Assembly: GCA_017549365.1 (NCBI GenBank) | Contig: JAFYUZ010000007.1 | Location: forward strand, 1 to 64,000 | DNA: 64,000 nt | Source: Clostridia bacterium | GTDB taxonomy: Bacteria > Bacillota > Clostridia > Oscillospirales > CAG-382 | Reading direction: 5' to 3' | Shown here: in pieces, positions 55,543 to 64,000 of the stretch | Position numbering within the stretch: position 1 is the first letter of the stretch | How the letters are laid out: every line of letters starts with the position of its first letter | Notes under the pieces: generated by a model | What the model was told of the DNA's origin: nothing | The model's database searches: none | What the model saw: the letters and a program-made list of their open reading frames with translations, nothing else | Position numbers and translations under genes: made by a program

Positions 55543-56268
55543 TTATTTGTTGTAGTTTTCGGGAAGCCAATGACCGTAGAACTGGCGTACTCCGCCCTGA
55601 TTACCTGCCCAGATAGCGGCGTTTATAAGCACCTTTCTGACGTTTTCGTCATAGAACGTGGGGAAAGTTTCGTGACCGGGACGGAAATAGAATATCTTTC
55701 CGTTGCCGCGTTCAAAGCAGCATCCGCTACGGAAAAGCTCGCCACCCGAGAACCAGCTTGCAAATACAACTTCGTCGGGATCGGGAATATCAAAATGTTC
55801 GCCATATGTTTCTTCGCTGGGAAGCTCGAAAAACTCGGGAAGACCTGCCGCGATGGGGTGGGAGGGCTTTACTGTCCAGATGCGTTCGAGATCGCCCGAT
55901 TCGCGCCACTTGAGATTACAGGTGGTTCCCATAAGCTTCTTGAATACCTTTGAAAAATGTCCCGAATGAAGCACAACAAGTCCCATGCCCTGCAAAACTC
56001 TGTCGCAAACTTTCGCAACGATGGCATCGTCAACTTCGCCGTGAAGAACGTGTCCCCACCAGAAAAGAACGTCGGTGTTTTCAAGAACTTCGTCGGTAAG
56101 GCCGTGAGAGGGCATGTCCTGAAGAGCGATTGTTGTTTCAAATCTGCCGTCGGCATCAAGAGCTTCCTTGATGGCACTGTGCATGCCGTTGGGATATGTG
56201 GCTTTTGCTTTTTCGTTAAATCTGTCGTGATGATTTTCGTTAAAAATAGTAACTCTGATCTTGTTCAT
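55543..56268 (-). CDS. ThuA-like domain protein (trehalose utilisation family)
   Basis: Class-I glutamine-amidotransferase-like fold of 241 residues: VTIFNENHHD at the start, DVLFWWGHVLHGEVDD, GLVVLHSGHFSKVFK, and KIFYFRPGHETFPTF. ThuA proteins occur in sugar-catabolic gene sets (trehalose, sucrose-related oxidation); the reaction is poorly known. Start: ATG 56268 with AAAGGTG 6 nt ahead. It has an excellent promoter of its own. Confidence 0.85.
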   Translation of the reverse strand: MNKIRVTIFNENHHDRFNEKAKATYPNGMHSAIKEALDADGRFETTIALQDMPSHGLTDEVLENTDVLFWWGHVLHGEVDDAIVAKVCDRVLQGMGLVVLHSGHFSKVFKKLMGTTCNLKWRESGDLERIWTVKPSHPIAAGLPEFFELPSEETYGEHFDIPDPDEVVFASWFSGGELFRSGCCFERGNGKIFYFRPGHETFPTFYDENVRKVLINAAIWAGNQGGVRQFYGHWLPENYNK

Positions 56269-56304
56269 ATCATTCACCTTTCAATGTAAATTGATGCTTT
56301 TACA

Positions 56305-56333
56305 ATTATATCGTTCTTTTCAAAAAATGTCAA
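56305..56333 (-). promoter_or_regulatory. Consensus promoter of the ThuA-like gene
   Basis: On the minus strand TTGACA (56328-56333), 17 nt, TATAAT (56305-56310): a perfect sigma-A consensus. No repressor palindrome is obvious over it. Confidence 0.85.
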
Positions 56334-56407
56334 CACAGATGCCTGCTTTTTGAAAAATATTTCATAATATTTTTTCCAATAAAACGCAAATAGCTTCACT
56401 TCGGCTA

Positions 56408-56436
56408 TTGCATTTCGCGGCAATTTGTGTTACAAT
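56408..56436 (+). promoter_or_regulatory. Promoter of miaA
   Basis: TTGCAT (56408-56413), 17 nt, TACAAT (56431-56436), with TGT before the -10. Confidence 0.68.
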
Positions 56437-56481
56437 ATTATTTATACAAAAATATAATTTGAGGATGCGTTTTCTTAATCT

Positions 56482-57450
56482 ATGACCTATACCAAAATTG
56501 CCCTTGTCACAGGACCCACAGCGTCGGGAAAATCCGCCCTTGCGCTTCGTCTTGCCGAACATTTTTCGGGCGAGATAATATCGTGCGATTCGATGCAGCT
56601 GTACCGCGGCATGGACATTGGCACGGCAAAGCCCGATGCTTTTGAGCAGGGGCGTGTCAAGCACCATATGATAGACGTGCTTGGCATTGACGATTCTTTT
56701 TCGGTGGTAGACTATGTCAAAGCCGCCGAGCTTTGTATTTCAAACATCTATTCCCGCGGGAAGCTTCCGTTTTTCTGCGGAGGCACGGGACTTTACGTCG
56801 ATTCGATCATGAATTCCACCGAGTTCGGCGACATGGAAAATCTTCCCGATTACCGCGAAGAGCTAAAAGAGCTTGCCGCCGAGAGGGGAAGCGAACATCT
56901 TCACGAAATGCTCGAAAAGGTTGACCCCGATGCCGCTTCAAAAATCGATGCCCGCAACGTAAAAAGAGTTATCCGCGCCCTTGAGGTATACAAGGCCACG
57001 GGTATGACCATAACCGAATGGCAGAGAAGATCAAAGCTTCTTCCGCCAAAGTTCGATTCGCTTTGCATGACCATTGAATACGAAAACCGCGAAGTCCTTT
57101 ACGACCGCATCAACCGAAGGGTAGACAAGATGCTTGAAATGGGACTTCTTGACGAAGTAAAAACTCTTTATGAAAAAGGTCTTTTTAATACGGTAACGGC
57201 AGGTCAGGCAATTGGCTACAAGGAATTTTTGCCTTACCTTGAAGGTGCCGCCTCACTTGACGAATGTGTCGAAAGGCTGAAAGCCGAATCGAGACACTAC
57301 GCCAAAAGACAGATGACGTGGTTCAGACGTAACGACAAGATCCGTCGCATCATTGCCGACGGCAAGACCGAAGATGATATTTTCGAAGAGGCAAAGGTTC
57401 TTTGCGAGGAGTTTTTCAAGCCCGAGCTTATCTGGAGCGTAAAATATTAG
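56482..57450 (+). CDS. miaA: tRNA dimethylallyltransferase
   Basis: MiaA of 322 residues, which adds a dimethylallyl group to A37 of tRNAs reading UNN codons. P-loop GPTASGKSALALRLAE at 11-26, DSMQLYRGMDIGTAKP, HHMIDV, FCGGTGLY and KRQMTWFR are all visible. The ATG lacks a close SD; GAGG at 56461 is about 17 nt away. A six-codon frame from 56465 ends over the miaA start, but it has no SD of its own. Confidence 0.96.
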   Translation: MTYTKIALVTGPTASGKSALALRLAEHFSGEIISCDSMQLYRGMDIGTAKPDAFEQGRVKHHMIDVLGIDDSFSVVDYVKAAELCISNIYSRGKLPFFCGGTGLYVDSIMNSTEFGDMENLPDYREELKELAAERGSEHLHEMLEKVDPDAASKIDARNVKRVIRALEVYKATGMTITEWQRRSKLLPPKFDSLCMTIEYENREVLYDRINRRVDKMLEMGLLDEVKTLYEKGLFNTVTAGQAIGYKEFLPYLEGAASLDECVERLKAESRHYAKRQMTWFRRNDKIRRIIADGKTEDDIFEEAKVLCEEFFKPELIWSVKY

Positions 57451-57464
57451 AAAGGAGACAGCAG

Positions 57465-58817
57465 ATGCTTAGTCCAAAAAGAATAACCGGCGCAGTTCTT
57501 GCGGTGCTGGCAAGTGTTTTTGTGATATATTACGTTTATCGCCAGGTCATCGGCGTCAGCCGCGACAGACTTCTGACCGAAAACGCTGTGAGCATCACTG
57601 TTGAAAAAACCATCGATTCCACAGGTTTTATTTTCCGCACCGAAAAAGTTCTTGACGGTGTTCCGACGGGAACTGTTTTTCCCTCGATATCCGACGGCGA
57701 GAGAATAGGCGCCAACCGCGAGGTTGCCACCATCTATTCAAGCTCTGCGGATGCAGGCAACAAGGCTCGACTTGACGAGATTGAAGACGAGCTTTTTATT
57801 CTCGGCGCAAGTATGGTCGACCAGGAGTTTTTCTCCGCCGACGTTGAAAAAATGCGAAAAGATTGCGATGAAGCTCTTGATTCAGTGGTAAGAAGCAAGG
57901 CCGATAACGATTTTCTCGATTGCGTTATGAAGAAAAACGACCTTCTCATCAGCATGAACAAGCTCGAAAACGTAACGCTCGGTACCGATTTTTCCGAACA
58001 GATAAAAGCTCTTGAAGCCGAAAAAAATTCTCTGTCCAAAGGTCAGGGTGAATCATACGGAAAAATATACGCTCCAACGTCGGGATATTACACGGGTATA
58101 GTCGACGGATACGAAAATCTTTTTACCCCGTCGTCAATAGAAAAAATGACGCTTGACAGCTTCCGTGAGATAACGGCAAGAAGACCGCAGGACTCGGTGC
58201 TTTCATCGAATGCGGGCAAGCTTATCACAGACAGCCGCTGGTACGTCCTTTGCGAAGTGCCAAATGAGGACGCCGCCGTATTCAAAAAAGTCAACGAAAA
58301 GACTCAAAGGCCTGCCGTGACCTCGTGTGACGTTGTTTTTCCGTTTGACGGAAACGTCCGCCTTCAAATGAGAGTGGAAAGGGTCATCAGCGAGACCGAC
58401 AAAGCATCAACCGTGCTTGTCTTTTCCACAGACGAAATGCCCGACTCTTTCTCTTACACAAGGTCGCAGAAAATAGAGATCATCAGCGAAAGCTACACAG
58501 GACTTCGCGTTCCCAAGCAGTCTATGCGAAAGCTTGACAACAAGATAAACGGCGTTTACGTCCTTGTGGGAGAAACGGTTTCGTTCCGACGCGCCGAGCC
58601 CATATATGAGGCAGAGGATTGGTATATCGTCCGCGCAAGCACAGACGAGGAGCTTGAAAATTCGGCAACCGAAAACAGCGAAGAGTCGTCGGATGAAAAA
58701 GGCGAAGAAACCGAACAAAATACACAAAACGAAGAAAAGAACTATAAATATCTGTCGTTGTACGACAGCGTTATCGTCGAAGGCAAGGAGCTATTTGACG
58801 GCAAGCGTGTGAAATGA
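57465..58817 (+). CDS. HlyD-like single-pass envelope protein
   Basis: Protein of 450 residues: one N-terminal membrane helix (about 8-29, ITGAVLAVLASVFVIYYVYRQV), then a large extracytoplasmic part. VEKTIDSTGFIFRTEKVL and IYAPTSGYYTGIVDGYE look like the split biotinyl/lipoyl-type halves of membrane-fusion (HlyD) proteins, with a helical hairpin between them (about 100-200). A low-complexity acidic segment (ENSEESSDEKGEETEQN) lies near the end. It stands directly before yggS-sepF-ylmH-divIVA, as in other Clostridia, hinting at an envelope or division role. ATG has GAAAGGAG. Confidence 0.75.
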   Translation: MLSPKRITGAVLAVLASVFVIYYVYRQVIGVSRDRLLTENAVSITVEKTIDSTGFIFRTEKVLDGVPTGTVFPSISDGERIGANREVATIYSSSADAGNKARLDEIEDELFILGASMVDQEFFSADVEKMRKDCDEALDSVVRSKADNDFLDCVMKKNDLLISMNKLENVTLGTDFSEQIKALEAEKNSLSKGQGESYGKIYAPTSGYYTGIVDGYENLFTPSSIEKMTLDSFREITARRPQDSVLSSNAGKLITDSRWYVLCEVPNEDAAVFKKVNEKTQRPAVTSCDVVFPFDGNVRLQMRVERVISETDKASTVLVFSTDEMPDSFSYTRSQKIEIISESYTGLRVPKQSMRKLDNKINGVYVLVGETVSFRRAEPIYEAEDWYIVRASTDEELENSATENSEESSDEKGEETEQNTQNEEKNYKYLSLYDSVIVEGKELFDGKRVK

Positions 58818-58837
58818 TCCTTTTGGAAGGTGATCTG

Positions 58838-59629
58838 ATGACAGAACAGGAAAAAACGACAATACGCGAAAACATTGCAGAAATAAAAGAAAGAGCGGCT
58901 CTTTCCGCACTCGCTTCGGGCAGGGATGCAGAAGATATCCGCATAGTCCTTGCAACAAAGACTCAGCCTGCCGAAAAGATAAATTTTGCGGCAGAGTGCG
59001 GCATAACCGAAATAGGTGAAAACCGCGTTCAGGAGCTTCTCGAAAAATACGATGCCATCGACCGTGAAAAGCTGAAAATACATTTTATCGGAACTCTCCA
59101 GTCGAACAAGGTAAAGTATATAATCGATAAGGTCTGTCTGATACATTCGGTAAACAGTGAAAAGCTTGCACTTGAAATTTCAAAGCAGGCAAAAAAACAC
59201 GGAATATGCGCAGAAGTTCTTGTGGAAGTGAACGCGGTTGAGGAAAACTCCAAAACGGGCATCGCCCTTGACGGACTTTATTCTCTGCTTTCATACATTT
59301 CAACTCTCGAAAATATAAAGGTGAGGGGACTTATGGCTATCCCGCCGGCTCCCCAAAACCCCCAAATTTTGCAAAATACCGCATCGGAAGAGTCGTCAAT
59401 TGTAAACAAATTGCAAATAAATGACAATTCAAGGCATTATTTCAAAAAAATCCGACAAATATTCCTTGACATATCGGCAAAAAAAATGGATAATATCAGT
59501 ATGGATATTTTATCTCTCGGAATGTCGGCTGATTATTCGGTTGCGATCGAAGAAGGCTCAAATCTTATCCGACCCGGCAGGGCGGTTTTTGGCGAGCGAC
59601 AGAAGACCATTCCGAAAGAAACCCTTTGA
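58838..59629 (+). CDS. yggS: YggS/PLPBP pyridoxal-phosphate homeostasis protein
   Basis: PLP-binding protein of 263 residues in the alanine-racemase N-terminal fold. PLP Lys lies in VLATKTQPAE (about 37), GENRVQEL is the family motif, HFIGTLQSNK and MAIPPAP follow, and SLGMSADYSVAIEEGSNLIRPGRAVFG ends the barrel. It buffers PLP. It corresponds to Bacillus ylmE in the sepF cluster. The ATG at 58838 has GGAAGGTG and is preferred to the ATG overlapping the upstream stop. An insertion near residues 175-195 is unusual. Confidence 0.92.
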   Translation: MTEQEKTTIRENIAEIKERAALSALASGRDAEDIRIVLATKTQPAEKINFAAECGITEIGENRVQELLEKYDAIDREKLKIHFIGTLQSNKVKYIIDKVCLIHSVNSEKLALEISKQAKKHGICAEVLVEVNAVEENSKTGIALDGLYSLLSYISTLENIKVRGLMAIPPAPQNPQILQNTASEESSIVNKLQINDNSRHYFKKIRQIFLDISAKKMDNISMDILSLGMSADYSVAIEEGSNLIRPGRAVFGERQKTIPKETL

Positions 59630-59665
59630 AAAAATAAATAAATTACATAATTGGAGGATTATAAC

Positions 59666-60142
59666 ATGGGACTTTTTGACAAGATCATCAAAACTCTTGC
59701 ACCCGAAGACGAGAACGAATACGACGAACAGGATTACGTTCCGGATCAGGCGGCGTACATTCCCAGAGACCCCAGAACACAGGACCAGCAGGTTTCTCCC
59801 GCACCCATCACATCTGCTGCAACAGCAAAGCCCCAGTCGAACACAAACATCATGGGCTCTGCCATCGAAATGAAAGTTGTAAAGCCCGACAGATACGAAG
59901 CGGTTGCAGACATTGCCGACCTTCTTCTTTCCGGCAACACTGTTCTTCTCAACCTTGAAGACACCAACAAGGAAGCAACAAGAAGAATCATCGACTTCAT
60001 GACAGGCGTGGCATACGCTATCCGCGGCGACCTTCGCAGAATTGCAAACAACACCTACGTCGTAACTCCCAACAACGTAAGAGTAAGCGACGGCGAAGAC
60101 GGCGCCGATGTTGCGGTTGCCGACATCGAAGAAACCCTCTGA
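59666..60142 (+). CDS. sepF: Cell division protein SepF
   Basis: SepF of 158 residues: N-terminal amphipathic membrane helix MGLFDKIIKTLAP, a disordered linker, and the SepF domain (about 70-150) with KPDRYEAVADIADLLLSGNTVLLNLE and FMTGVAYAIRGDLRRI. It anchors FtsZ to the membrane. SD GGAGG. It is followed by a hairpin and ylmH. Confidence 0.95.
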   Translation: MGLFDKIIKTLAPEDENEYDEQDYVPDQAAYIPRDPRTQDQQVSPAPITSAATAKPQSNTNIMGSAIEMKVVKPDRYEAVADIADLLLSGNTVLLNLEDTNKEATRRIIDFMTGVAYAIRGDLRRIANNTYVVTPNNVRVSDGEDGADVAVADIEETL

Positions 60143-60151
60143 TCGGTTTTT

Positions 60152-60166
60152 GCGGGTTTCACCCGC
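60152..60166 (+). promoter_or_regulatory. Small GC hairpin in the sepF-ylmH gap
   Basis: GCGGGT, loop TTC, ACCCGC, 12 nt before the ylmH ATG. There is no T run, so it is not a terminator. The ylmH start has no SD; the hairpin may influence initiation or mRNA stability. Confidence 0.45.
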
Positions 60167-60178
60167 GCCACCACTCCC

Positions 60179-60964
60179 ATGACGAATAAAAACGACTTTG
60201 ACGAAAAGCTTTTGCTGTCCCGCGCGCTCGATTGTGTCCGCAAGGCACAAAGCAGGGGAGAAGCGGCGTTTTTGCCTTTTCTTTCTGCGGCGGCAAGGCT
60301 TTGCATCGAACAGGAACTCAGATATTCACGAGATGATCTGCGCCTGATTTTTTACGGCGGCTATGACGACGCCGACTATATGTGCGCCGGTTTTTTCCCG
60401 TCCTATCTCTTTTATGACGAAGAGTACGACCCCTACGCCGATTTCCCGATAAAGACGGTTTTTGCCAAAGGGTCGGGTTTTCGCAAACTTACCCACAGGG
60501 ATTTTCTCGGCTCTGCCATGTCATTAGGTCTGCGTAGAGAGATGATGGGGGATATCGTTGTGGCTCAGGACGGCTTTTCGGCATACATTTTTGCATATGA
60601 AAACACGGGCGAATATCTTGTTTCTTTTTTCGACTCTGCCGCAAACGATCGCATTGTGTGCAGTCTTTGCACAGAAAAACCTGATATTCCCGAAAGAAAA
60701 TTCGAATCTGTTTCCGACACGGTAAGCTCACCGCGACTTGATGCCATTGTGTGCTCATGCCTTAACGTTTCGCGGGATACCGCCTCAAAGCTGATTGCCG
60801 CAGGCAGTGTATCTCTCGATCACGCCGTGTGCTATGACAAGTCGGAAATGTGCGACGAAGGTTGCACAATCTCAATCCGCCATTACGGCAGATTTCTTTT
60901 GTACAAGATAGGAGACCGAAACCGCAGGGATCGTCTCAGAATCGAGATCAGACGTTTTGTCTGA
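60179..60964 (+). CDS. ylmH: YlmH-family S4 RNA-binding protein
   Basis: Protein of 261 residues. The N-terminal ~170 residues are YlmH-like (FLPFLSAAARLCIEQEL, YDDADYMCAGFFPSYL, HRDFLGSAMSLGLRREMMGDI), and the C-terminal S4 domain has LDAIVCSCLNVSRDTASKLIAAGSV. YlmH binds the ribosome and has been linked to quality control; in this cluster it sits with division genes. Start ATG 60179 has no SD. ylmG, usually between sepF and ylmH, is absent. Confidence 0.9.
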   Translation: MTNKNDFDEKLLLSRALDCVRKAQSRGEAAFLPFLSAAARLCIEQELRYSRDDLRLIFYGGYDDADYMCAGFFPSYLFYDEEYDPYADFPIKTVFAKGSGFRKLTHRDFLGSAMSLGLRREMMGDIVVAQDGFSAYIFAYENTGEYLVSFFDSAANDRIVCSLCTEKPDIPERKFESVSDTVSSPRLDAIVCSCLNVSRDTASKLIAAGSVSLDHAVCYDKSEMCDEGCTISIRHYGRFLLYKIGDRNRRDRLRIEIRRFV

Positions 60965-61008
60965 TCTTGCCACATCGTTTATCTTATCAATTATTTACGA
61001 AAGGACGT

Positions 61009-61614
61009 ATGAAAATAATGGTTAACCCCCAGGAACTTCAGAACGCCGATTTTTCCAAAGGCTTCAAGGGATATACCTGCGCCGAGGTCGATAAATACAT
61101 CGAGTACGTTCTCGAGCAGTATACGGAACTTTACAGAGAGCACGCAGAGCTCGAAAAGAAAGTAAAGATTCTTTACGCAAAGCTTGACGAGGCAAAGAAT
61201 GACCAGAATTCCATCTCTGCCACGATCGTCAACGCCCAAAAAATGGCAGACGAGATCGTTAAGGACGCCAACGATAAGGCAAACGCCATAAACGCCGCTA
61301 TCAAGTCCAGCTTTGACGATATCGTCGAAAAATACCGCATTATCATCGACAGAGAGCAGAGAAACCTCTTCCAGGCTCAAAAGGATGCCATCGAGTTCAA
61401 GGTCGGCATTCTCGACGGATACAAGCAGCAGGTCAGATCGCTTTGCGAACTCATTCCGCTTGACAGTATTGATGACGTCAATATGCGCAGTGTTGATGAG
61501 GTTGTTGAAAGCGCCATCTCCACCGCCGGCGCAAAGCTTGGTGTGCGTACCGAAAACGATAACAACGAAGCCGAGGTTGAACCCGATCAAGGCTCTCAGT
61601 CTGACGAAAACTGA
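61009..61614 (+). CDS. divIVA: DivIVA-family cell division/polar protein
   Basis: Protein of about 201 residues. The N-terminal lipid-binding motif lies in QNADFSKGFKGYTCAEVDKYI, followed by a coiled coil (about 35-130) and an acidic C-terminal tail (NNEAEVEPDQGSQSDEN). DivIVA marks negatively curved membrane and acts with MinJ/Min and wall synthesis. Two starts are possible: ATG 61009 (AAAGGA 3 nt away) or ATG 61018 (12 nt away). Confidence 0.9.
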   Translation: MKIMVNPQELQNADFSKGFKGYTCAEVDKYIEYVLEQYTELYREHAELEKKVKILYAKLDEAKNDQNSISATIVNAQKMADEIVKDANDKANAINAAIKSSFDDIVEKYRIIIDREQRNLFQAQKDAIEFKVGILDGYKQQVRSLCELIPLDSIDDVNMRSVDEVVESAISTAGAKLGVRTENDNNEAEVEPDQGSQSDEN

Positions 61615-61629
61615 ACATAATACAACCGT

Positions 61630-61668
61630 CGGCAACCCATACTCTTTTTCAGGTTGCCGATTTTGTCT
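61630..61668 (+). terminator. Terminator or attenuator between divIVA and ileS
   Basis: Arms CGGCAACC (61630-61637) and GGTTGCCG (61652-61659), 14-nt loop, then ATTTTGTCTT. I see no T-box specifier or AGGGTGG sequence before ileS, so this is probably a plain, leaky terminator. Confidence 0.65.
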
Positions 61669-61710
61669 TGAATAAAAAAGATTCTTTTAAATAAAGGAGC
61701 AAACAAAAAA

Positions 61711-64000
61711 ATGGCACAGGATTACGGAAAAACACTCAATCTGCCCAAGACAGATTTCCCCATGAGAGCAAATCTGCCTCAGAACGAACCCAAAACTCTT
61801 GACAGATGGGAAAAAGAAGGACTTTATAAGAAGCTTATGGAGCACAATGCAGGCAAGCCCTCTTATATCCTTCACGACGGCCCTCCCTTCTCAAACGGCA
61901 ATATCCACATGGGTACTGCAATGAACAAGATTCTCAAGGACTTTATCATCAAGTCCAAGGCCATGACAGGCTATAAAACCCCCTATGTTCCCGGCTGGGA
62001 CAACCACGGCATGCCCATTGAAAGCGCTATCATCAAGAAGAACAAGCTCGACAGAAAGAAGATGTCGGTTTCCGATTTCAGAAAAGAATGTCAGAAGTTT
62101 GCGGAAAACTTTGTTGATATCCAGCGCACCTCCTTCAAGAGACTCGGTGTTGTCGGCGACTGGGAAAACCCCTATCTCACAATGGCTCCCGCCTTTGAAG
62201 AACGCGAAGTTCTCGTTTTCGGCGAGATGTACAAGAAGGGATATATCTACAAGGGACTCAAGCCCGTTTATTGGTGCCCCACCGACGAAACAGCCCTTGC
62301 AGAATCCGAAATCGAATATACCGAAGACGCTTGTAAGTCTGTTTACGTTAAGTTTGCCGTTGATAACGACAACGGTAAACTTTCCGGCATCGATCTTGCA
62401 AACACTTATTTCATAATCTGGACAACAACTGTCTGGACACTCCCCGGCAACATGGCCATTGCTCTCAACCCCAAGGAAACTTACGTTGTTGCAAAGGCAG
62501 ACGGCAAAAACTATATCGTTGCTAAGGCTCTGCTTGAAAAGACCATGTCGATGGGCGGCATCGAAAATTACGAGATCATTGCCGAATATCCCGGCAACTA
62601 TTTCGAATACATGACCGCAAAGCATCCCTTCATTGACCGCACAAGCCTTATCGTTAACGCTGATTACGTTACTATGGAAAGCGGTACCGGTTGCGTACAC
62701 ACAGCTCCCGGTTACGGTATGGATGACTATTTCACCGGCATGAAATACAAGATGAATATCATCGTTCCCGTCGATGACCGCGGATATCAGGGCGCAGAAG
62801 CCGGCAAATTTGCAGGTCTTTTCTACGAAGAATCCAACAAGGCGATCTACGACGATATGGTAGAAACAGGCGCTCTCTTTGCATCCGAAGACATCGTCCA
62901 TCAGTATCCTCACTGCTGGAGATGTAAAAATCCCATCATCTTCCGTGCAACTCCTCAGTGGTTCTGCTCGGTCGAAGCTTTCAAGGACGCGGCAGTTGCG
63001 GCTTGTGACAGCGTTGAATGGCTTCCCAAGTGGGGCGGTGACAGAATCGTTTCCATGATCCGCGAGCGCGCTGACTGGTGTATCTCCAGACAGAGAAACT
63101 GGGGTCTTCCCATTCCCGTATTCTACTGCGAGGATTGCGGCGAGATCATTTGCGACGAAGCTACCATCGCTTCTATCTCCAAAAAGTTCGGTAAACTCGG
63201 CTCGAACGCGTGGTTCGACCTCGAAGCTTCCGACCTTCTCCCCGAAAACTACGTTTGCCCCAAGTGTGGCAAAACACATTTCAGAAAAGAAACAGACACC
63301 CTTGACTGCTGGTTTGACTCGGGCTCCACACATTTCAGCGTTCTCGACAGAGAAGGTCTTTCGTGGCCTGCAGATATGTATCTCGAAGGTGCCGACCAGT
63401 ACCGCGGATGGTTCCAGTCGTCGCTTCTCACAGCTGTCGGCGCAAAGAACGAAGGTGCTCCTTACAAGACCGTTCTTACCCACGGTTGGGTAGTTGACGG
63501 CGAAGGCAAGGCAATGCACAAGTCTCTCGGCAACTCTGTTGCTCCCGAAGAGATCATCAAGGATTACGGTGCAGATATGCTCCGTCTTTGGGTTGCATCC
63601 AGCGATTACCGCGTTGACGTTCGTGCATCCGATGCCATCTTCAAGCAGCTTTCTGAAGCATACCGCAAGATCAGAAATACCATCCGCATTCTCCTTGCAA
63701 ACCTCGGTACACCCGAAGAAGATTTCGATCCCAACAAGGATATGGTGCCCTTTGATAAGATGTACGATATCGACAAGTGGATCGTAAGCGAGCTCAACAA
63801 CCTTTGCGAAAAGGTAAGAAAAGCTTATGAGACCTTCGAATATCACATCATCTATCACGAAGTTCACGATTTCTGCACCAACGAGCTTTCGAAGATCTAC
63901 GTTGATATCACAAAAGACCGCGTTTACGTTGAAGAAAAGGATTCGTTTGGCAGACGCAGTGCACAGACCGCAATGTACATCTGTGTAAACTACATCACAA
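61711..64000 (+). CDS. ileS: Isoleucyl-tRNA synthetase (partial, C-terminus beyond window)
   Basis: The first 763 codons of a class I synthetase. HDGPPFSNGNIHMG is the HIGH-equivalent region (about residues 52-65), followed by the large editing domain (CP1) and catalytic WFQSSLL and GEGKAMHKSLGN, the KMSKS-equivalent loop (here AMHKS, a variant seen in clostridial enzymes). It charges tRNA-Ile. ATG has AAAGGAG at 13 nt. Its place after divIVA is conserved in Firmicutes. The zinc-binding C-terminus lies outside the window. Confidence 0.96.
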   Translation, partial: MAQDYGKTLNLPKTDFPMRANLPQNEPKTLDRWEKEGLYKKLMEHNAGKPSYILHDGPPFSNGNIHMGTAMNKILKDFIIKSKAMTGYKTPYVPGWDNHGMPIESAIIKKNKLDRKKMSVSDFRKECQKFAENFVDIQRTSFKRLGVVGDWENPYLTMAPAFEEREVLVFGEMYKKGYIYKGLKPVYWCPTDETALAESEIEYTEDACKSVYVKFAVDNDNGKLSGIDLANTYFIIWTTTVWTLPGNMAIALNPKETYVVAKADGKNYIVAKALLEKTMSMGGIENYEIIAEYPGNYFEYMTAKHPFIDRTSLIVNADYVTMESGTGCVHTAPGYGMDDYFTGMKYKMNIIVPVDDRGYQGAEAGKFAGLFYEESNKAIYDDMVETGALFASEDIVHQYPHCWRCKNPIIFRATPQWFCSVEAFKDAAVAACDSVEWLPKWGGDRIVSMIRERADWCISRQRNWGLPIPVFYCEDCGEIICDEATIASISKKFGKLGSNAWFDLEASDLLPENYVCPKCGKTHFRKETDTLDCWFDSGSTHFSVLDREGLSWPADMYLEGADQYRGWFQSSLLTAVGAKNEGAPYKTVLTHGWVVDGEGKAMHKSLGNSVAPEEIIKDYGADMLRLWVASSDYRVDVRASDAIFKQLSEAYRKIRNTIRILLANLGTPEEDFDPNKDMVPFDKMYDIDKWIVSELNNLCEKVRKAYETFEYHIIYHEVHDFCTNELSKIYVDITKDRVYVEEKDSFGRRSAQTAMYICVNYIT

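Noticed and set aside
56465..56485. Six-codon leader peptide before miaA
   Set aside because: Its start has no SD of its own and the peptide has no telling composition.
61615..61710. Possible T-box riboswitch before ileS
   Set aside because: The gap is only 96 nt and lacks the conserved T-box sequence and specifier stem; just a simple hairpin is present.
61891..63867. A 658-codon open frame on the minus strand opposite ileS
   Set aside because: It lies fully antisense to a convincing ileS, has no recognisable domain or SD, and arises because the codon bias of highly expressed genes avoids stop codons on the other strand.
1..64000. CRISPR arrays, tRNA or rRNA genes, transposons, prophage
   Set aside because: No regularly spaced repeats, no cloverleaf or CCA-ended units, no transposase or integrase motifs were seen; a tRNAscan or Infernal run would be needed to exclude small RNA genes fully.

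Overview
The window looks like chromosome of a Clostridia-class Firmicute of moderate GC, probably from a gut or anaerobic lineage related to spore formers. The evidence is gene content and order. There are sporulation-lineage genes (YlbJ, YqfC, YqfD, YabP, YabQ, a SpoVB/YabM-type flippase). Gene neighbourhoods known from Bacillus/Clostridium are conserved: yqfC-yqfD-phoH-ybeY-era-recO, yabM-mazG-yabO-yabP-yabQ-divIC and ylmE-sepF-ylmH-divIVA-ileS. A MurE with the DNPR motif points to meso-diaminopimelate peptidoglycan, and both HemW and HemZ are present. I saw no rRNA, tRNA, CRISPR array, insertion sequence or prophage gene.

Layout. 1-1258 (minus): start of a cyclophilin gene and ylbJ. 1311-8550 (plus): yqfC, yqfD, phoH, a natural YbeY-Era fusion, recO and mutS2. 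8692-12258 (plus): a sugar isomerase/epimerase, rhaB and rhaA, facing an apparently leaderless AraC-type regulator (12312-13121, minus); beyond it lies a nucleoside-hydrolase-like gene. 14335-18024 (minus): cysteine desulfurase, murE and a degenerate PAS/histidine-kinase-like protein. 18326-35243 (plus): a run of about 17 kb with few gaps, lepA, hemW, birA, cdaA, cdaR, an FAD oxidoreductase, rseC, recJ, relA, dtd, hemZ, flippase and mazG. 35366-38027: hup, yabO, yabP, yabQ, divIC and a lone fumarase alpha subunit. 38255-44011: hpf behind a structured leader, dapA (minus), prmA, an ACT protein, rsmE, a membrane protein and a PucR-type regulator.

44051-51036 is the accessory part: an acyltransferase, a protein with a pyrophosphatase-like N-terminus fused to a NUDIX domain, and three tandem secreted paralogues with beta-helix-like N-termini and a doubled copper-amine-oxidase-N-type stalk at the C-terminus. 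Each paralogue has its own promoter of the same unusual design and its own terminator. 51041-56268 (minus): topB, an aldose epimerase, a MATE transporter and a ThuA-like protein. 56482-64000 (plus): miaA, an HlyD-like envelope protein, yggS, sepF, ylmH, divIVA and the first 763 codons of ileS.

How genes work together: most of the window is housekeeping (ribosome and tRNA maturation, DNA repair, c-di-AMP and ppGpp signalling, cell division, peptidoglycan precursors). The rhamnose block is a partial catabolic module: isomerase and kinase are present, while aldolase and transporter are not in view. The most unusual items are the YbeY-Era fusion, the three-paralogue surface-protein array, the hpf leader RNA, the PAS pseudokinase behind murE, and palindromes at the dapA and cysteine desulfurase promoters.
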